NCBI GenBank assembly: GCA_019057735.1
Contig: JAHLWV010000013.1
Location: forward strand, 1-19,839
Source of the DNA: Promethearchaeota archaeon
Lineage (GTDB): Archaea > Asgardarchaeota > Lokiarchaeia > Sigynarchaeales > SOKP01
Direction: 5' to 3'
DNA: 19,839 nucleotides
A program made the position numbers and the translations under genes. Below, piece after piece: positions 1 to 8,686 of the stretch. The notes beneath the pieces were generated by a model. The model was not told the origin of the DNA, did no database searches, and saw nothing but the letters and a program-made list of their open reading frames with translations. How positions within the stretch are numbered: position 1 is the stretch's first letter; the number at the start of each line of letters is the position of its first letter.

Positions 1-120
1 TTGATTAATTTTTTAGAAGTATAATTCACATTTATTAACTATTTTTGAGAATTTCATTCCCTACCAAATAGATCACGTTCTCCTCAAAAACTAATGCTAT
101 AATTCTATTTATATCTCATC

Positions 121-1803
121 CTAAATTTTCTTAGAATCTTTAAATAAGTCAAAGATATCCATTTCATAATCTATTGTATCTTCAGGTAATAGATTTGGCT
201 CCTTAATTAATTTAGCAAGATAATATGTTTTTGATCCTCTCTCTAAATATTGTAGTACCGTGTAAGCTCCTTCTAAATGACTTCCACAACATAGACTCCC
301 ATGGTTGGCAAGGATTACTGCGCTTCTATCTTCTAAACTTGCTTTTACATTATCAGCTAATTCTTCACTTCCAGCCTCACCGTAATCCGAACATAAAACC
401 TCTCCGCCTAAGTAGGGCACAAGTTCTTCCATAATTGGAGGTAACGACAAATTGAGAGTACTGAGTATTGTTGAATACATTCCGTGAGAGTGAATAATTG
501 CATTCACGTCTTCTCGATCTTTGTATATTCCTAAGTGCAGGTGTTTTTCTACTGAGGGATTTCTTTCTCCCTCGATTACTTTGCCTTCAAGATCAATAAT
601 TAAGATATCCTTTGGTTCCATTTCTTTGTAGTTAACGTTACTAGGGGTGATCAAAACGAATTCTTTATCACCATTTTTAACTCTCATACTTACATTTCCG
701 GCTGATCCAATAACATGGCCGTCGCTTAATAACTTCTTACAAATTTTTACAATTTCTTCTTTAAATTTATTACTTGGTTTATCTAGTATCTCCTTTTTTT
801 CCTTAAATCCTTCAAATACTTCGGGATTTAATACATGAGAAGGAATCCCATTATTTAACCAAATGTTAATATCTTTAAGGAGCATTTTAGATTGTCTCTT
901 AACTACTTCAGTTGTATTTCCACCAATATGGGGCATCACTATAACATTATCTAATTCTAAAAACTCATTATCTTCATCAATGGGCTCTAAAGGGAATACA
1001 TCTAAAGCAGCTCCTGCGATCTCGTTTTTCTTTAAAGCTCCGTATAAATAATCGTAATCAACGAGGCTTCCTTTGGCCAGATTTATTAAATACCCTGAGC
1101 TTTTCATCATTTTTATCCGTTCTTCGTTAATAAGATTATCATTTTCATCAGTTGCCACAGCATGTAATGTAATAAAATCTGATTCTTTCATTAAAAAGTC
1201 AAGGTCTGTCTTGTCGCCGTACTCTTTAATTTTTTCTTCGGAAACATACGGATCATATATTAGAAATTTAACACCAAATGGTTTTAATCGTTCGGCTACT
1301 CTTTGCCCAATTTGACCAAAACCAACTATGCCTATTGTTTTACTTTCTAATTCGCTTCCCATGAATTTATTATAGCAATTAATCCAATCTTCAAACTCAA
1401 TAATTTCAAAATCATCTGAATGTAGGAATCGGTCTAGTTTAGTAAGATTTCTAGCCATAGATATTATTAAACCAACAGTTAATTCAGCAACTGCAACGAC
1501 ATTCCTGTTTGGAGTGTAAATAATAGGTATATTTTTTTTGGTAGCAGCGTCTAAATTGATATTAAAAGGATCCCCGCGACAAGACGCAATCAGCTTCAAA
1601 TTTGTCTGTTCAAAAAGTTCTGCTTTTTTTAAATCATCCGCTACAGTTATGAAGACATCGTAATTCCTTAATTTTTCAGTCATCTCTTTAATGTCAAAAT
1701 ATATATTTCCAGTATCCCTCCAACTTTCATAGGTTACTTCCATTTTCTTTCGCAATTCTTCTAAAACTTCATCAGTTATACTTGCTGTTATAAAAGCTCT
1801 CAT
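121..1803 (-). CDS. Fusion protein: D-isomer-specific 2-hydroxyacid dehydrogenase + class II aldolase/adducin domain
   Basis: This 560-residue protein joins two enzymes. Residues 1-330 are a D-2-hydroxyacid dehydrogenase of the SerA/PdxB superfamily. They carry the dinucleotide-binding GxGxxG (G161, G163, G166), acidic D184 after beta-2 as in NAD-preferring members, E273 and the catalytic His292 in a PHIGG motif. Residues 345-545 are a class II (zinc) aldolase of the fuculose-phosphate aldolase type, with E419 in a PSVE motif and zinc ligands H438, H440 and H501, all intact. One oddity is K244 in a NLAKG motif, where the family normally has the substrate-binding arginine (NxxRG). The ATG at 1803 begins the first beta-strand (MRAFIT). 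The gene is last in a minus-strand run after an FGGY kinase and an SCP2-like gene, so I infer oxidation plus cleavage of a sugar acid or its phosphate. The substrate is unknown. Both domain calls are firm; the pathway is not. Confidence 0.9.
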   Translation of the reverse strand: MRAFITASITDEVLEELRKKMEVTYESWRDTGNIYFDIKEMTEKLRNYDVFITVADDLKKAELFEQTNLKLIASCRGDPFNINLDAATKKNIPIIYTPNRNVVAVAELTVGLIISMARNLTKLDRFLHSDDFEIIEFEDWINCYNKFMGSELESKTIGIVGFGQIGQRVAERLKPFGVKFLIYDPYVSEEKIKEYGDKTDLDFLMKESDFITLHAVATDENDNLINEERIKMMKSSGYLINLAKGSLVDYDYLYGALKKNEIAGAALDVFPLEPIDEDNEFLELDNVIVMPHIGGNTTEVVKRQSKMLLKDINIWLNNGIPSHVLNPEVFEGFKEKKEILDKPSNKFKEEIVKICKKLLSDGHVIGSAGNVSMRVKNGDKEFVLITPSNVNYKEMEPKDILIIDLEGKVIEGERNPSVEKHLHLGIYKDREDVNAIIHSHGMYSTILSTLNLSLPPIMEELVPYLGGEVLCSDYGEAGSEELADNVKASLEDRSAVILANHGSLCCGSHLEGAYTVLQYLERGSKTYYLAKLIKEPNLLPEDTIDYEMDIFDLFKDSKKI

Positions 1804-1901
1804 AATTTATCGATCCACCTAAAAGATTATCTATTCTTTAAGTATTAGATTATAATCATGCAATTAAATTTAGATTAAATGATTAAAACAATTGAATTTA
1901 G

Positions 1902-2252
1902 CTAAAACATCAAGCTCTTCAGTTTCATTAAATTTCTAATGTTTCCTTCAATGACCTTTATTTTTCCTGAAGAATACGCTTTCACCGCTCCGAGCTCTTT
2001 GTTAAATAAATCCAGCATTGTTTTTTCTGATACAAACTCGATTTTCACGGTAGCAGTTTCGTCGCTAGCGTTATCTTTTACCTCTATTCCTTGATCCTTA
2101 TTAACAAGTATCAAAACTTTGCGGTTTGTGTCTAAAAATGAAATTTGTATCGGTTCATTATAGTTTGCTAATTTTTTTCTCACTTTTTCTGTATTAACAT
2201 AACGATTTTCAATTTCCTTTAAACAAGACTCAAAATTTTCAAAATTTGACAT
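1902..2252 (-). CDS. SCP2-like (sterol-carrier-protein-2 fold) small protein
   Basis: This 116-residue soluble protein has no signal peptide or membrane segment. Residues about 63-114 have the SCP2 pattern: an acidic turn, a strand (TATVKIEF), a helix (SEKTMLDLFNKEL), then SSGKIKVIEGNIRNLMKL, which matches the family's closing 'G-K-l-k-v-x-G-n-x-x-x-l-x-x-l' motif. SCP2 domains bind lipids or other hydrophobic ligands, and stand-alone prokaryotic forms are mostly uncharacterised. The gene sits between the FGGY kinase (102 nt upstream) and the dehydrogenase-aldolase fusion (98 nt downstream) on the same strand. It may therefore be co-transcribed with them, although the gaps also allow its own promoter. 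Any role with those enzymes, such as holding a hydrophobic substrate, is inference. Confidence 0.65.
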   Translation of the reverse strand: MSNFENFESCLKEIENRYVNTEKVRKKLANYNEPIQISFLDTNRKVLILVNKDQGIEVKDNASDETATVKIEFVSEKTMLDLFNKELGAVKAYSSGKIKVIEGNIRNLMKLKSLMF

Positions 2253-2354
2253 TTTTAATCACCCTTAAAATACGAAAACAAGTTTTAATATTAATTTTAA
2301 TGTTAGTAATTTACTATCGTTTATAAAAATATTAAAATTAAACACCAAAAGAAA

Positions 2355-3863
2355 TCATAAACTATCAATTTTTGATTTTAGGTTATTCCACTCAAGATAA
2401 ATTGTTTTAAATTTATCAGAGACACTAGGATCGTTTTTTACTTCTTCAAATGCTAAAAGATTACTAACGATCGATTTGTAATTGGAATAGTACTTCAAAC
2501 CCATTAGAGTATTTATTGCAGCACCAATAAATGCTGAATCTCTAATGCAGGCAACAGAAATTTGATTATCTAATATGTTAGCTAACAACTTGCAAAACTC
2601 ATTAGATTTAGCCATCCCACCTGCAACATAAGTTTTTGTACGAAGGTCAGTTTGATTGCGTAGCACTTGATGATTTTCAAATATACCGAAAGCTATGTTT
2701 TCAAGAACGCTCCGGGCAAAATTTTCAATTTTAGGGACATTCTCAGACACCATAATAGGTGGTGGAAAAATAAAAGCACCTCTCTTAATAGAAGTGGTAT
2801 TCTTTATATTCATCTTTTCAGGACCCAAGTAGGTGTAAGTCGAAAAAGCTCCGGGGGTTGTTCTTTTTAGATAATCCTCTATTAATGAATCTGGATTGTC
2901 AGTAAAGCTTGATAAGAATGCTTCTTTAAACCAATTGTAGGAAGCGCCCGTGTTGCCCGCATTGCTTTCAATTAACCATTTTCCTTTTATCGAATGGCAT
3001 GTGGTCCAGAAATTAGAATTAGGATCAAAAATGGGTTTATTTACAACGAGATGAAGTGGTGATGTAGTACCTAAACTAATGCCTATGTCACCTTCTTCGA
3101 TTACACCCATACCTAATAAAGTTGCTTGCGTATCTCCTCCAGATTTTACAAAAGAAATATTTTTAAGGACTTCATCGAATCTTTTGTTTAAGTTTTCTTT
3201 TAATTCGCCCACAATAGTTCCTGATTCAACAATTTCTGGAAAAAAATCGGGATCAAAATTAAAAGTATCTATTATTTCAGAACTCCAATCCCCTTTTTTA
3301 ATATCCAGTATTTGGGACTCAGCTGCAGAAGATAGATCAGTACAAAAATTTCCAGTAAATTTGTAGACTAACCAATCATCTAATGTCAATACTTTTTTAA
3401 TTTTTGCGTATACTTCTTCCGCTTCTTCTTTAAACCACAATAATCTTGCTAGACAAAATAGTAGAGACGGACTATGTCCCGTTATTTTAAATAGATCCCT
3501 TTCTGAAAATGCATCGTCTATGAGATAGGCTGAATCAATACCGCGAATATCGATATTAGGTCCTCCATACAAGACATTTCCTTTTTCGTCTAGAAAAACG
3601 GAGGCAATTCTTTGAGTACAGCTCGACAAACCTACAATCCTTTTGTTTTTAGATTTAGATAGTACAAAATCTATTCCTCTCATAACCTTTTTCCAAAGGT
3701 CATCCATGTCAAAGCGTTTAGCAAAACCATCTAAATCTTCATTAAATATTTTTAATTCTTGAGTGTTATAGATTTTTATTTTTAATTGGTCGGATACTAA
3801 TCCTACCTTTATTGAATTAGAAGAAATATCTATCGTTAAAATTAAATTTTCATCTTTTTCCAT
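2355..3863 (-). CDS. FGGY-family carbohydrate kinase (xylulokinase-like)
   Basis: This is a two-domain FGGY sugar kinase of 502 residues, a normal length for the family, and it acts in the cytosol. Numbering from the ATG at 3863, the first phosphate-binding strand-loop is LTIDISSNS (D12). The catalytic aspartate lies in GGDTQ (D244). The second phosphate loop is SLGTTS (about 264-268), and an AGG motif (about 414-416) forms the adenine pocket. An in-frame TTG at 3872 would add only three residues, and I prefer the ATG. The sugar-binding motifs do not match glycerol kinase, so a ketose, polyol or sugar-acid substrate is more likely. It starts 26 nt after the AMMECR1 stop and lies upstream of the SCP2-like gene and the dehydrogenase-aldolase fusion. 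It may phosphorylate the substrate that the fusion enzyme then processes; that link is inferred. Confidence 0.85.
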   Translation of the reverse strand: MEKDENLILTIDISSNSIKVGLVSDQLKIKIYNTQELKIFNEDLDGFAKRFDMDDLWKKVMRGIDFVLSKSKNKRIVGLSSCTQRIASVFLDEKGNVLYGGPNIDIRGIDSAYLIDDAFSERDLFKITGHSPSLLFCLARLLWFKEEAEEVYAKIKKVLTLDDWLVYKFTGNFCTDLSSAAESQILDIKKGDWSSEIIDTFNFDPDFFPEIVESGTIVGELKENLNKRFDEVLKNISFVKSGGDTQATLLGMGVIEEGDIGISLGTTSPLHLVVNKPIFDPNSNFWTTCHSIKGKWLIESNAGNTGASYNWFKEAFLSSFTDNPDSLIEDYLKRTTPGAFSTYTYLGPEKMNIKNTTSIKRGAFIFPPPIMVSENVPKIENFARSVLENIAFGIFENHQVLRNQTDLRTKTYVAGGMAKSNEFCKLLANILDNQISVACIRDSAFIGAAINTLMGLKYYSNYKSIVSNLLAFEEVKNDPSVSDKFKTIYLEWNNLKSKIDSL

Positions 3864-3889
3864 AATTCTCAAGAAAATTTTAATTTACT

Positions 3890-4531
3890 TTAAATAGGAG
3901 AAAAATATTTACGAACAACCTCTCCCATCGGAGTTTTTTCTTCAAATATAATTGCTTGAAATGAAGATATTTTAGTTCCTTTTATATCTTTCCAAGCGTC
4001 AGAAGAAAGCCACGCTTTACTACATGTATGATTAAGGAAAGTCTCTACATCCCAATTCCTATCGTGATCTATTGGAACTTGTGGAAGGAGCAATCCTCTT
4101 CGCATTCCTCTCTCCACTATAAGTCCATCCCTCCCTATTACAATTTTTTCAAGATATTCATTCGGAGTGTTAACTTCTATTACTTTAGGAGGAGTTAATA
4201 TTGAAATTTCAATAGTAATATTGTCCATTTCATCAATAGATACAGATGAGAAACGAGTATCTTCAGTTGCTGAACTGATTGAAACTTTATGAATAACATC
4301 GTATAATGCAAATTTTGGTTCTATATATCCTATACAACCTCTTAAAGGATTACCTTTCGCATTATGAGTATTTAAAGTGACAAATGCTCCATAATTTCCC
4401 TTAAATTTTTCTTTTAAAACCTCAGGTATCATGATACCTTCACTATTCTTAAGATAATATTCGATATTATCTCTTGCAAATTGTATTAGCTCTTTTCCGT
4501 CAGCTACGGTGAAGATTTCTTCATCTGCCAT
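3890..4531 (-). CDS. AMMECR1 domain protein
   Basis: This 213-residue protein is one complete AMMECR1 domain. It carries the hallmark LRGCIG (63-68) after GAFVTLNT, the following helix with SSATEDTRFSSV (86-97), the conserved RGLLLPQVP (145-153), and FLNHTCSKAWLSSDAW (165-180), which matches the family's C-terminal motif. C66 and H168/C170 are the family-conserved candidates for an active site. Archaeal homologues have known structures, but the biochemical role is unsettled. In many genomes it occurs beside MEMO and radical-SAM genes (AmmeMemoRadiSam), and neither is present here. It lies 61 nt downstream of the dihydroorotase gene and 26 nt upstream of the FGGY kinase start, consistent with one transcript. 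The family call is firm and the function is unknown. Confidence 0.93.
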   Translation of the reverse strand: MADEEIFTVADGKELIQFARDNIEYYLKNSEGIMIPEVLKEKFKGNYGAFVTLNTHNAKGNPLRGCIGYIEPKFALYDVIHKVSISSATEDTRFSSVSIDEMDNITIEISILTPPKVIEVNTPNEYLEKIVIGRDGLIVERGMRRGLLLPQVPIDHDRNWDVETFLNHTCSKAWLSSDAWKDIKGTKISSFQAIIFEEKTPMGEVVRKYFSPI

Positions 4532-4592
4532 GTTTTCACTTCAAGATTTTACATTCAGTATTATATAGGAGATGACAAATTATAATAATTAC

Positions 4593-5987
4593 TTAAATTG
4601 CTCCTTTAATTATGTTTCCCTTCGGATTAGATTCATCAATATTTACTTCTATGCCTCTTAAAAATACTTTCCATATGTGAACGCTTGTTTGATAATTTTG
4701 ATAAGGTGAAAACTTTGCTTTTGATTTGAATTTTTTAGATTCAATAGGATAATCCACTCCACGATTTACAATAATTAAATCAGCATCGTATCCCTCTTTT
4801 ATAATACCTTTATTATTTAATTTAAAAGTCTTCGCTGGATTTTCTGAAGTAATTTTAACGAATGTTTCTAAAGAAATTTCATTTTTAAAAACTCGATCTA
4901 GTACTGTTAAAGGATATGACTCAAATCCCGGAAATCCTGAGGGTGCGTCGAGAAATGCTTTACTTTTCTCTTCAGATGTGTGTGGTGCATGATCCGTGCC
5001 CATTAATTTCACATTACCTTGTTTAAGCTCTTGAAATAGATAAAAAGCGTGCTTTTTGTCTCTTAAAGGTGGGAGAACTTTAGCATAATTAGGATTTTCA
5101 ATCCGAATAGAATCATTTAATAAAAGATGATGTGGTGTTATCTCAAATGTAATTTTTAAGAATTTATTCGTACTTAACGCTTTTTTAATCAAGGAGTAGC
5201 TATCTTGGCAACTAATATGACAGAAATGGATAATAGGATAATCTTCAGGAATTAAATCTAAATCTACAACAACTTTATAATAATTTTCAAGAATAAAATT
5301 CACATATTTAGCTTCCATGTAGGTTGGGTATAATTTATTATGCAGTTTCAAAAGCGGTAATTTTTCTTCAACACTTCTTTGAAATATCTTCTCTTTCTCT
5401 TCGGCGTTTAAAGGCCAATCGGGATGAATAAAAATCGGGAGTTGGAATTTTGAGGATATATTAAGAAGTTTTTGAATAATTAAGTGATCTGTCCAATCAA
5501 TACCGTTTAAAGAATTTAATGGGTAGATTTTAAAACCTATAACACCTAAGTCAATAATCGAAATTATTTCTTCGAAATCGAAATCCCTTGGAATCCCCGC
5601 TATAAACCCTACATCTACATGTATATTATTGCGTGCTTTTTCCATCCATCCTTTAACCTGGTTTGCACTTATAGCTGGGGGTTTTGTATTCGGCATAGTG
5701 AAAACCGTTGTTATTCCTGAGAAAGCTGCTGCTAAAGTTCCTGTTAAAAAGGTTTCTTTTTGACTCTGTTCCATATCCCTTAAGTGGGAATGAATATCAA
5801 TTATCCCGGGTATGATCGTTCTCTTCTCACAATCAATTTCTATTCCGTCTAAATTTCGACTCCTTATTGATCGTAGGCTCTCCTCGGTTATATTATAAAT
5901 AACTACTCTAATTACACCATCGAGTATTAAAATAACGCCATTACGAAGAGAACCATCATTGTATATGAGCCCATTTTTTAAGATCAT
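4593..5987 (-). CDS. pyrC: Dihydroorotase (amidohydrolase family)
   Basis: The enzyme interconverts N-carbamoyl-aspartate and dihydroorotate in pyrimidine synthesis. The metal-site motifs of the cyclic amidohydrolases are complete: D64-I-H66-S-H68-L-R70, K153 in GFKIYP (the lysine that is normally carboxylated), H188, H257 in the FCH motif, and D332 in GTDHAPH. R70 and N100 (MPNT) are the substrate-binding Arg and Asn expected of dihydroorotase. The FEITPHH segment (281-287) is also typical, and these residues favour dihydroorotase over allantoinase. At 464 residues it is slightly longer than usual, with extra sequence around 200-240. The ATG at 5987 is 17 nt downstream of the TrmY-like gene's stop. 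No other pyrimidine genes are visible in the window. Confidence 0.92.
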   Translation of the reverse strand: MILKNGLIYNDGSLRNGVILILDGVIRVVIYNITEESLRSIRSRNLDGIEIDCEKRTIIPGIIDIHSHLRDMEQSQKETFLTGTLAAAFSGITTVFTMPNTKPPAISANQVKGWMEKARNNIHVDVGFIAGIPRDFDFEEIISIIDLGVIGFKIYPLNSLNGIDWTDHLIIQKLLNISSKFQLPIFIHPDWPLNAEEKEKIFQRSVEEKLPLLKLHNKLYPTYMEAKYVNFILENYYKVVVDLDLIPEDYPIIHFCHISCQDSYSLIKKALSTNKFLKITFEITPHHLLLNDSIRIENPNYAKVLPPLRDKKHAFYLFQELKQGNVKLMGTDHAPHTSEEKSKAFLDAPSGFPGFESYPLTVLDRVFKNEISLETFVKITSENPAKTFKLNNKGIIKEGYDADLIIVNRGVDYPIESKKFKSKAKFSPYQNYQTSVHIWKVFLRGIEVNIDESNPKGNIIKGAI

Positions 5988-6004
5988 CGATCTGTGTCAG
6001 TTCT

Positions 6005-6637
6005 TCAATAATTTTTGTGATCATATAAGAAGTTAATATATAAGATTTTATTTTCAATTCCTCTTATTTTTGAAAGATCAATACTTTTTAAACTACATTC
6101 TTCATTAACTTTATGTAAAAACCTAAGAAAAGAGATTGATTCTTGAGAAAATGAAAAAATATAGCATTGTGAGCTATTTTCATCAATCTTGTCTCCATAC
6201 ATAACATTTTGTTTAACTTTTTCTTTAGAAATATCAGTAATAAATATCCTATTATCATTAAAGTTGCTGTAAATGTTTTCCAAAATAAATTCTGAGCTAG
6301 GCACCTTTTTGACATATATCCCTGGAGTTGACTTAATCCATTCTCGATCGTTATAATTTTCATTGGTTTCGATTTTCATAATAGCTCTCAATAAAAGTAA
6401 AGCTTGGGATCTCTCATCAGAACCTAAATATCTCACAGATTTACCTTCAATCTTTATAAAAAGGTTATCTGTTTCAAAATACAAGTATAAATTATTATTT
6501 TTTCTTATTGTATAAGATATACAAAAAGATTCTCTTATAATAGCGCAGAGCGTATATACATCGAGGGGAGTTTTTCCTTTATCAATGTCGCTTTTGGTAT
6601 ATTGAGTAACGCAATCCAAAAATATTAAGAAATCCAA
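6005..6637 (-). CDS. Divergent TrmY-like (DUF358) SPOUT tRNA methyltransferase homologue
   Basis: This 210-residue protein resembles archaeal TrmY, the SPOUT methyltransferase that makes N1-methylpseudouridine at tRNA position 54. The matching segments are the N-terminal strand DFLIFLD, PLDVYTLCAIIRESFCISYTIR (24-45), VRYLGSDERSQALLLLRAI (68-86; TrmY has an R-Y-L-x-P-D-E-R-S motif), and STPGIYV (103-109). The C-terminal half is weak. Where TrmY has a glycine-aspartate SAM-pocket loop, this protein has YIFSFSQES (159-167), so it may have lost or altered activity. Translation starts at a TTG (6635-6637), which places the first strand correctly; there is no nearby ATG and no clear Shine-Dalgarno. 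It lies 24 nt after SRP54 and 17 nt before the dihydroorotase gene. The fold is likely; activity is uncertain. Confidence 0.6.
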   Translation of the reverse strand: MDFLIFLDCVTQYTKSDIDKGKTPLDVYTLCAIIRESFCISYTIRKNNNLYLYFETDNLFIKIEGKSVRYLGSDERSQALLLLRAIMKIETNENYNDREWIKSTPGIYVKKVPSSEFILENIYSNFNDNRIFITDISKEKVKQNVMYGDKIDENSSQCYIFSFSQESISFLRFLHKVNEECSLKSIDLSKIRGIENKILYINFLYDHKNY

Positions 6638-6661
6638 CTTAATCAGATTAAAATATACATG

Positions 6662-8005
6662 TTAAAATTTAAAGTCTTTTCCTAATCCTTGAAGACCCGG
6701 CATTCCTTTTCCCTTTTTTTGCATTTGTAGAGCTTTTTTCATGAACTTTTTCATTTGGTTATATTGATCAAGCATTTTATTTATTGTAGTATAATCAGTA
6801 CCACTCCCAATAGCAATTCTTCTTTTTCGGGTTTTTTTGATAATTTTTGGATCGTCTTTTTCTGCTTGAGTTAAAGAATTCAAAACAACTTCCCATTTCT
6901 CTAGATTTTTTTCAGCGTCATCAGATAACGCCTCAGGAATATTACCTCCTCCCATCATTGCTAAGATATTTTTCATTTTACCGACTTTTTTTATAGATTT
7001 CAATTGTAAATAAAGATCGTCCAATGTGAATTTTCCTTTCATCATTCTTTTAACCAAATCAGGATCAACATCAATCTCAGCTTCTTGTACCTTTTTGACC
7101 AAACCTTCTATATCAGGAATGCCTAATAGAGAACCTACAAATGTTGTTGGATTAAATTCTTCCAAATCCTCCAATTTTTCACCGACTCCAATGAACCTAA
7201 TGGATTGATTAGTGGCAGCACAAGCAGAAAGTGCTCCACCTCCTTTAGCTGTTCCATCTAGTTTGGTAACGATTATACTACCAATATTTGTAGACTTAGC
7301 AAATTCTTCTGCTTGTGAATAAGCTTGTTGCCCTAACGTTCCATCAATTACTAAGATAACTTCGTTAGGTTTTAAACTTGATTCGATTTTTTCCATCTCT
7401 TTCATTAATTCTTTTTCTTCTTTATGTCGGCCAGCAGTATCTACAATTATTATGTCATGCTCGTCATTTATTGCTTTTTTAGTTTCTCTAACTGCAAGTT
7501 TGATCGCATTTTTTTCATTTGGGTTGCCATAACATTTAACTCCAATTTGGTCTGTTAATTGTACTAATTGTTCATAAGCCCCCGGACGCCATGTATCAGT
7601 AGTAACTGCGGCTACTTTGTATCCTTTATTCTTATAAAATCGTGCTAACTTGCCGATAGAAGTAGTTTTACCTGAACCTTGGATTCCAACAAGTAAAATA
7701 ACATTGCTTTTTCCTGGCTTTATTCTTATAGGGGCAGATTTCCCTCCGATTGTTTTCACTAACTCATCATGAACGAGCTTAATTATAAAGTCTTTCCTTC
7801 TCGCTCGTTTTAAATCTGTATTCATTGCTTCTTTTTTGATATTTTCAGTCATCTGGAAGACTAATTCTACTTTCACATCTGCTCCCAAAAGACTTTTTTG
7901 TAGCTCCTTTATTGCCATGTTAATTGCATCCTTATCGATTTTTGGCAAACCTCGCAACTTTCGCATTATTGATTCTAAATCTTTCCCTAATTTATTAAAC
8001 GCCAT
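6662..8005 (-). CDS. srp54: Signal recognition particle 54 kDa protein
   Basis: This is the SRP GTPase, which binds 7S RNA and signal peptides of nascent chains. Its 447 residues cover the N domain (about 1-90), the G domain (about 95-295) and the methionine-rich M domain (about 300-447), the normal archaeal size. Visible motifs are the P-loop GIQGSGKT (107-114), DTAGRH (189-194), [10 protein letters not shown] (247-256), RRIAIGSGT (395-403) in the RNA-binding part of the M domain, and the Met/Lys-rich C-terminus. The ATG at 8005 is the first gene of the minus-strand run and lies divergent to aIF5A across 154 nt. An AT-rich TATA-like stretch (about 8017-8030) lies close to the start, which would fit a very short leader. 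Confidence 0.97.
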   Translation of the reverse strand: MAFNKLGKDLESIMRKLRGLPKIDKDAINMAIKELQKSLLGADVKVELVFQMTENIKKEAMNTDLKRARRKDFIIKLVHDELVKTIGGKSAPIRIKPGKSNVILLVGIQGSGKTTSIGKLARFYKNKGYKVAAVTTDTWRPGAYEQLVQLTDQIGVKCYGNPNEKNAIKLAVRETKKAINDEHDIIIVDTAGRHKEEKELMKEMEKIESSLKPNEVILVIDGTLGQQAYSQAEEFAKSTNIGSIIVTKLDGTAKGGGALSACAATNQSIRFIGVGEKLEDLEEFNPTTFVGSLLGIPDIEGLVKKVQEAEIDVDPDLVKRMMKGKFTLDDLYLQLKSIKKVGKMKNILAMMGGGNIPEALSDDAEKNLEKWEVVLNSLTQAEKDDPKIIKKTRKRRIAIGSGTDYTTINKMLDQYNQMKKFMKKALQMQKKGKGMPGLQGLGKDFKF

Positions 8006-8159
8006 AGTATAAATGAAATTTTATTTATGTTTTAGTAATTAAAATAAACAAAAACTAATATTTTTTTTTAAATGATTATAATTATAATATAAAAAAAGAT
8101 ATGTGAAAATAATAAACATTACTTATTAACAATACAGAAAAAAAAGGAGATTTTAGAAT
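8006..8159. promoter_or_regulatory. Divergent promoter region between srp54 and aIF5A
   Basis: These 154 nt separate two head-to-head genes, so both promoters should lie here. On the plus side an A/T-only block at about 8080-8097 is a TATA-box candidate for aIF5A and would give a leader of roughly 45 nt. On the minus side the block at about 8017-8030 would leave almost no leader for srp54. The whole interval is so AT-rich that exact boxes cannot be fixed by eye. Confidence 0.45.
8146..8150 (+). promoter_or_regulatory. Shine-Dalgarno site of aIF5A
   Basis: The sequence GGAGA lies 9 nt before the ATG at 8160 and pairs with the usual archaeal 16S 3' end. It confirms the start and shows that this genome uses Shine-Dalgarno initiation for at least some genes. 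Confidence 0.7.
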
Positions 8160-8588
8160 ATGAGTATTAGAAGAACTGAAATTCAGAAGTTAAAAACGGG
8201 ACAATATATCATGGTTGAAGAAGAACCTTGCCAAATTAAAGCAACTGAAAGGAGTAAGTCTGGAAAGCATGGACATGCGAAAGTTCGGGTTGTATGTGTC
8301 GGAGTATTTGATAATAACAAGAGATCTCTCACCATACCCTCTGGTCACATGGTTGAAATTCCAGAGATCCTCAAAGGCACAGCTCAAATTAATTTTATTG
8401 AAGATGCATCGATTAACATAATGGATCTTGAATCTTATGAATCTGTGGATGTTAATTGGCCCGCAGATGAAGAATTAAAACAAAAAATAAAAGATTTACA
8501 AAAGGATCCAGGTAAAATGTCTTTAGCACAAGTAGAATATTGGCAACTTGCAGGAAAGACTTTGATAAACAGAGTTATTATTACCTAA
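8160..8588 (+). CDS. eif5a: Translation initiation factor aIF5A (hypusine-containing)
   Basis: This 142-residue protein is the archaeal orthologue of eIF5A, which binds the ribosomal E site and helps peptide-bond formation at difficult sequences. The N-terminal SH3-like domain carries the loop SKSGKHGHAK (32-41). K36 aligns with the lysine that deoxyhypusine synthase modifies. The C-terminal OB domain follows from about residue 72. Length is normal for archaea. A good Shine-Dalgarno site supports the ATG. It is the first gene of the plus-strand housekeeping run, with NAD kinase following after 111 nt. No deoxyhypusine synthase gene is in the window. Confidence 0.97.
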   Translation: MSIRRTEIQKLKTGQYIMVEEEPCQIKATERSKSGKHGHAKVRVVCVGVFDNNKRSLTIPSGHMVEIPEILKGTAQINFIEDASINIMDLESYESVDVNWPADEELKQKIKDLQKDPGKMSLAQVEYWQLAGKTLINRVIIT

Positions 8589-8635
8589 TAAGCTATTAGA
8601 ACAGAATAAAGCATAACAATAGATTTAATTTCCCA

Positions 8636-8648
8636 AATTTTTATATTT
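8636..8648 (+). promoter_or_regulatory. Candidate TATA box for NAD kinase
   Basis: The AT block AAATTTTTATATT follows a short C-run (TCCC) that could serve as a BRE-like context. It would place the transcription start about 30 nt before the ATG at 8700, just upstream of the Shine-Dalgarno site. The 111-nt gap after aIF5A leaves room for an independent promoter. Confidence 0.35.
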
Positions 8649-8686
8649 CTTATTGTGTATTACTATTCAAGAAAAAACGCTTAAAA

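Noticed and set aside
1..120. Short minus-strand peptide (reading about INRIIALVFEENVIYLVGNEIL) downstream of the dehydrogenase-aldolase gene
   Set aside because: It has fewer than 30 codons and no in-frame ATG at its head. An internal GTG follows GAGGAG but gives only 13 residues. Probably chance in AT-rich sequence.
6088..6363. 91-codon minus-strand open frame inside the TrmY-like gene
   Set aside because: It is a shifted frame within the TrmY-like gene; that frame alone keeps the family motifs.
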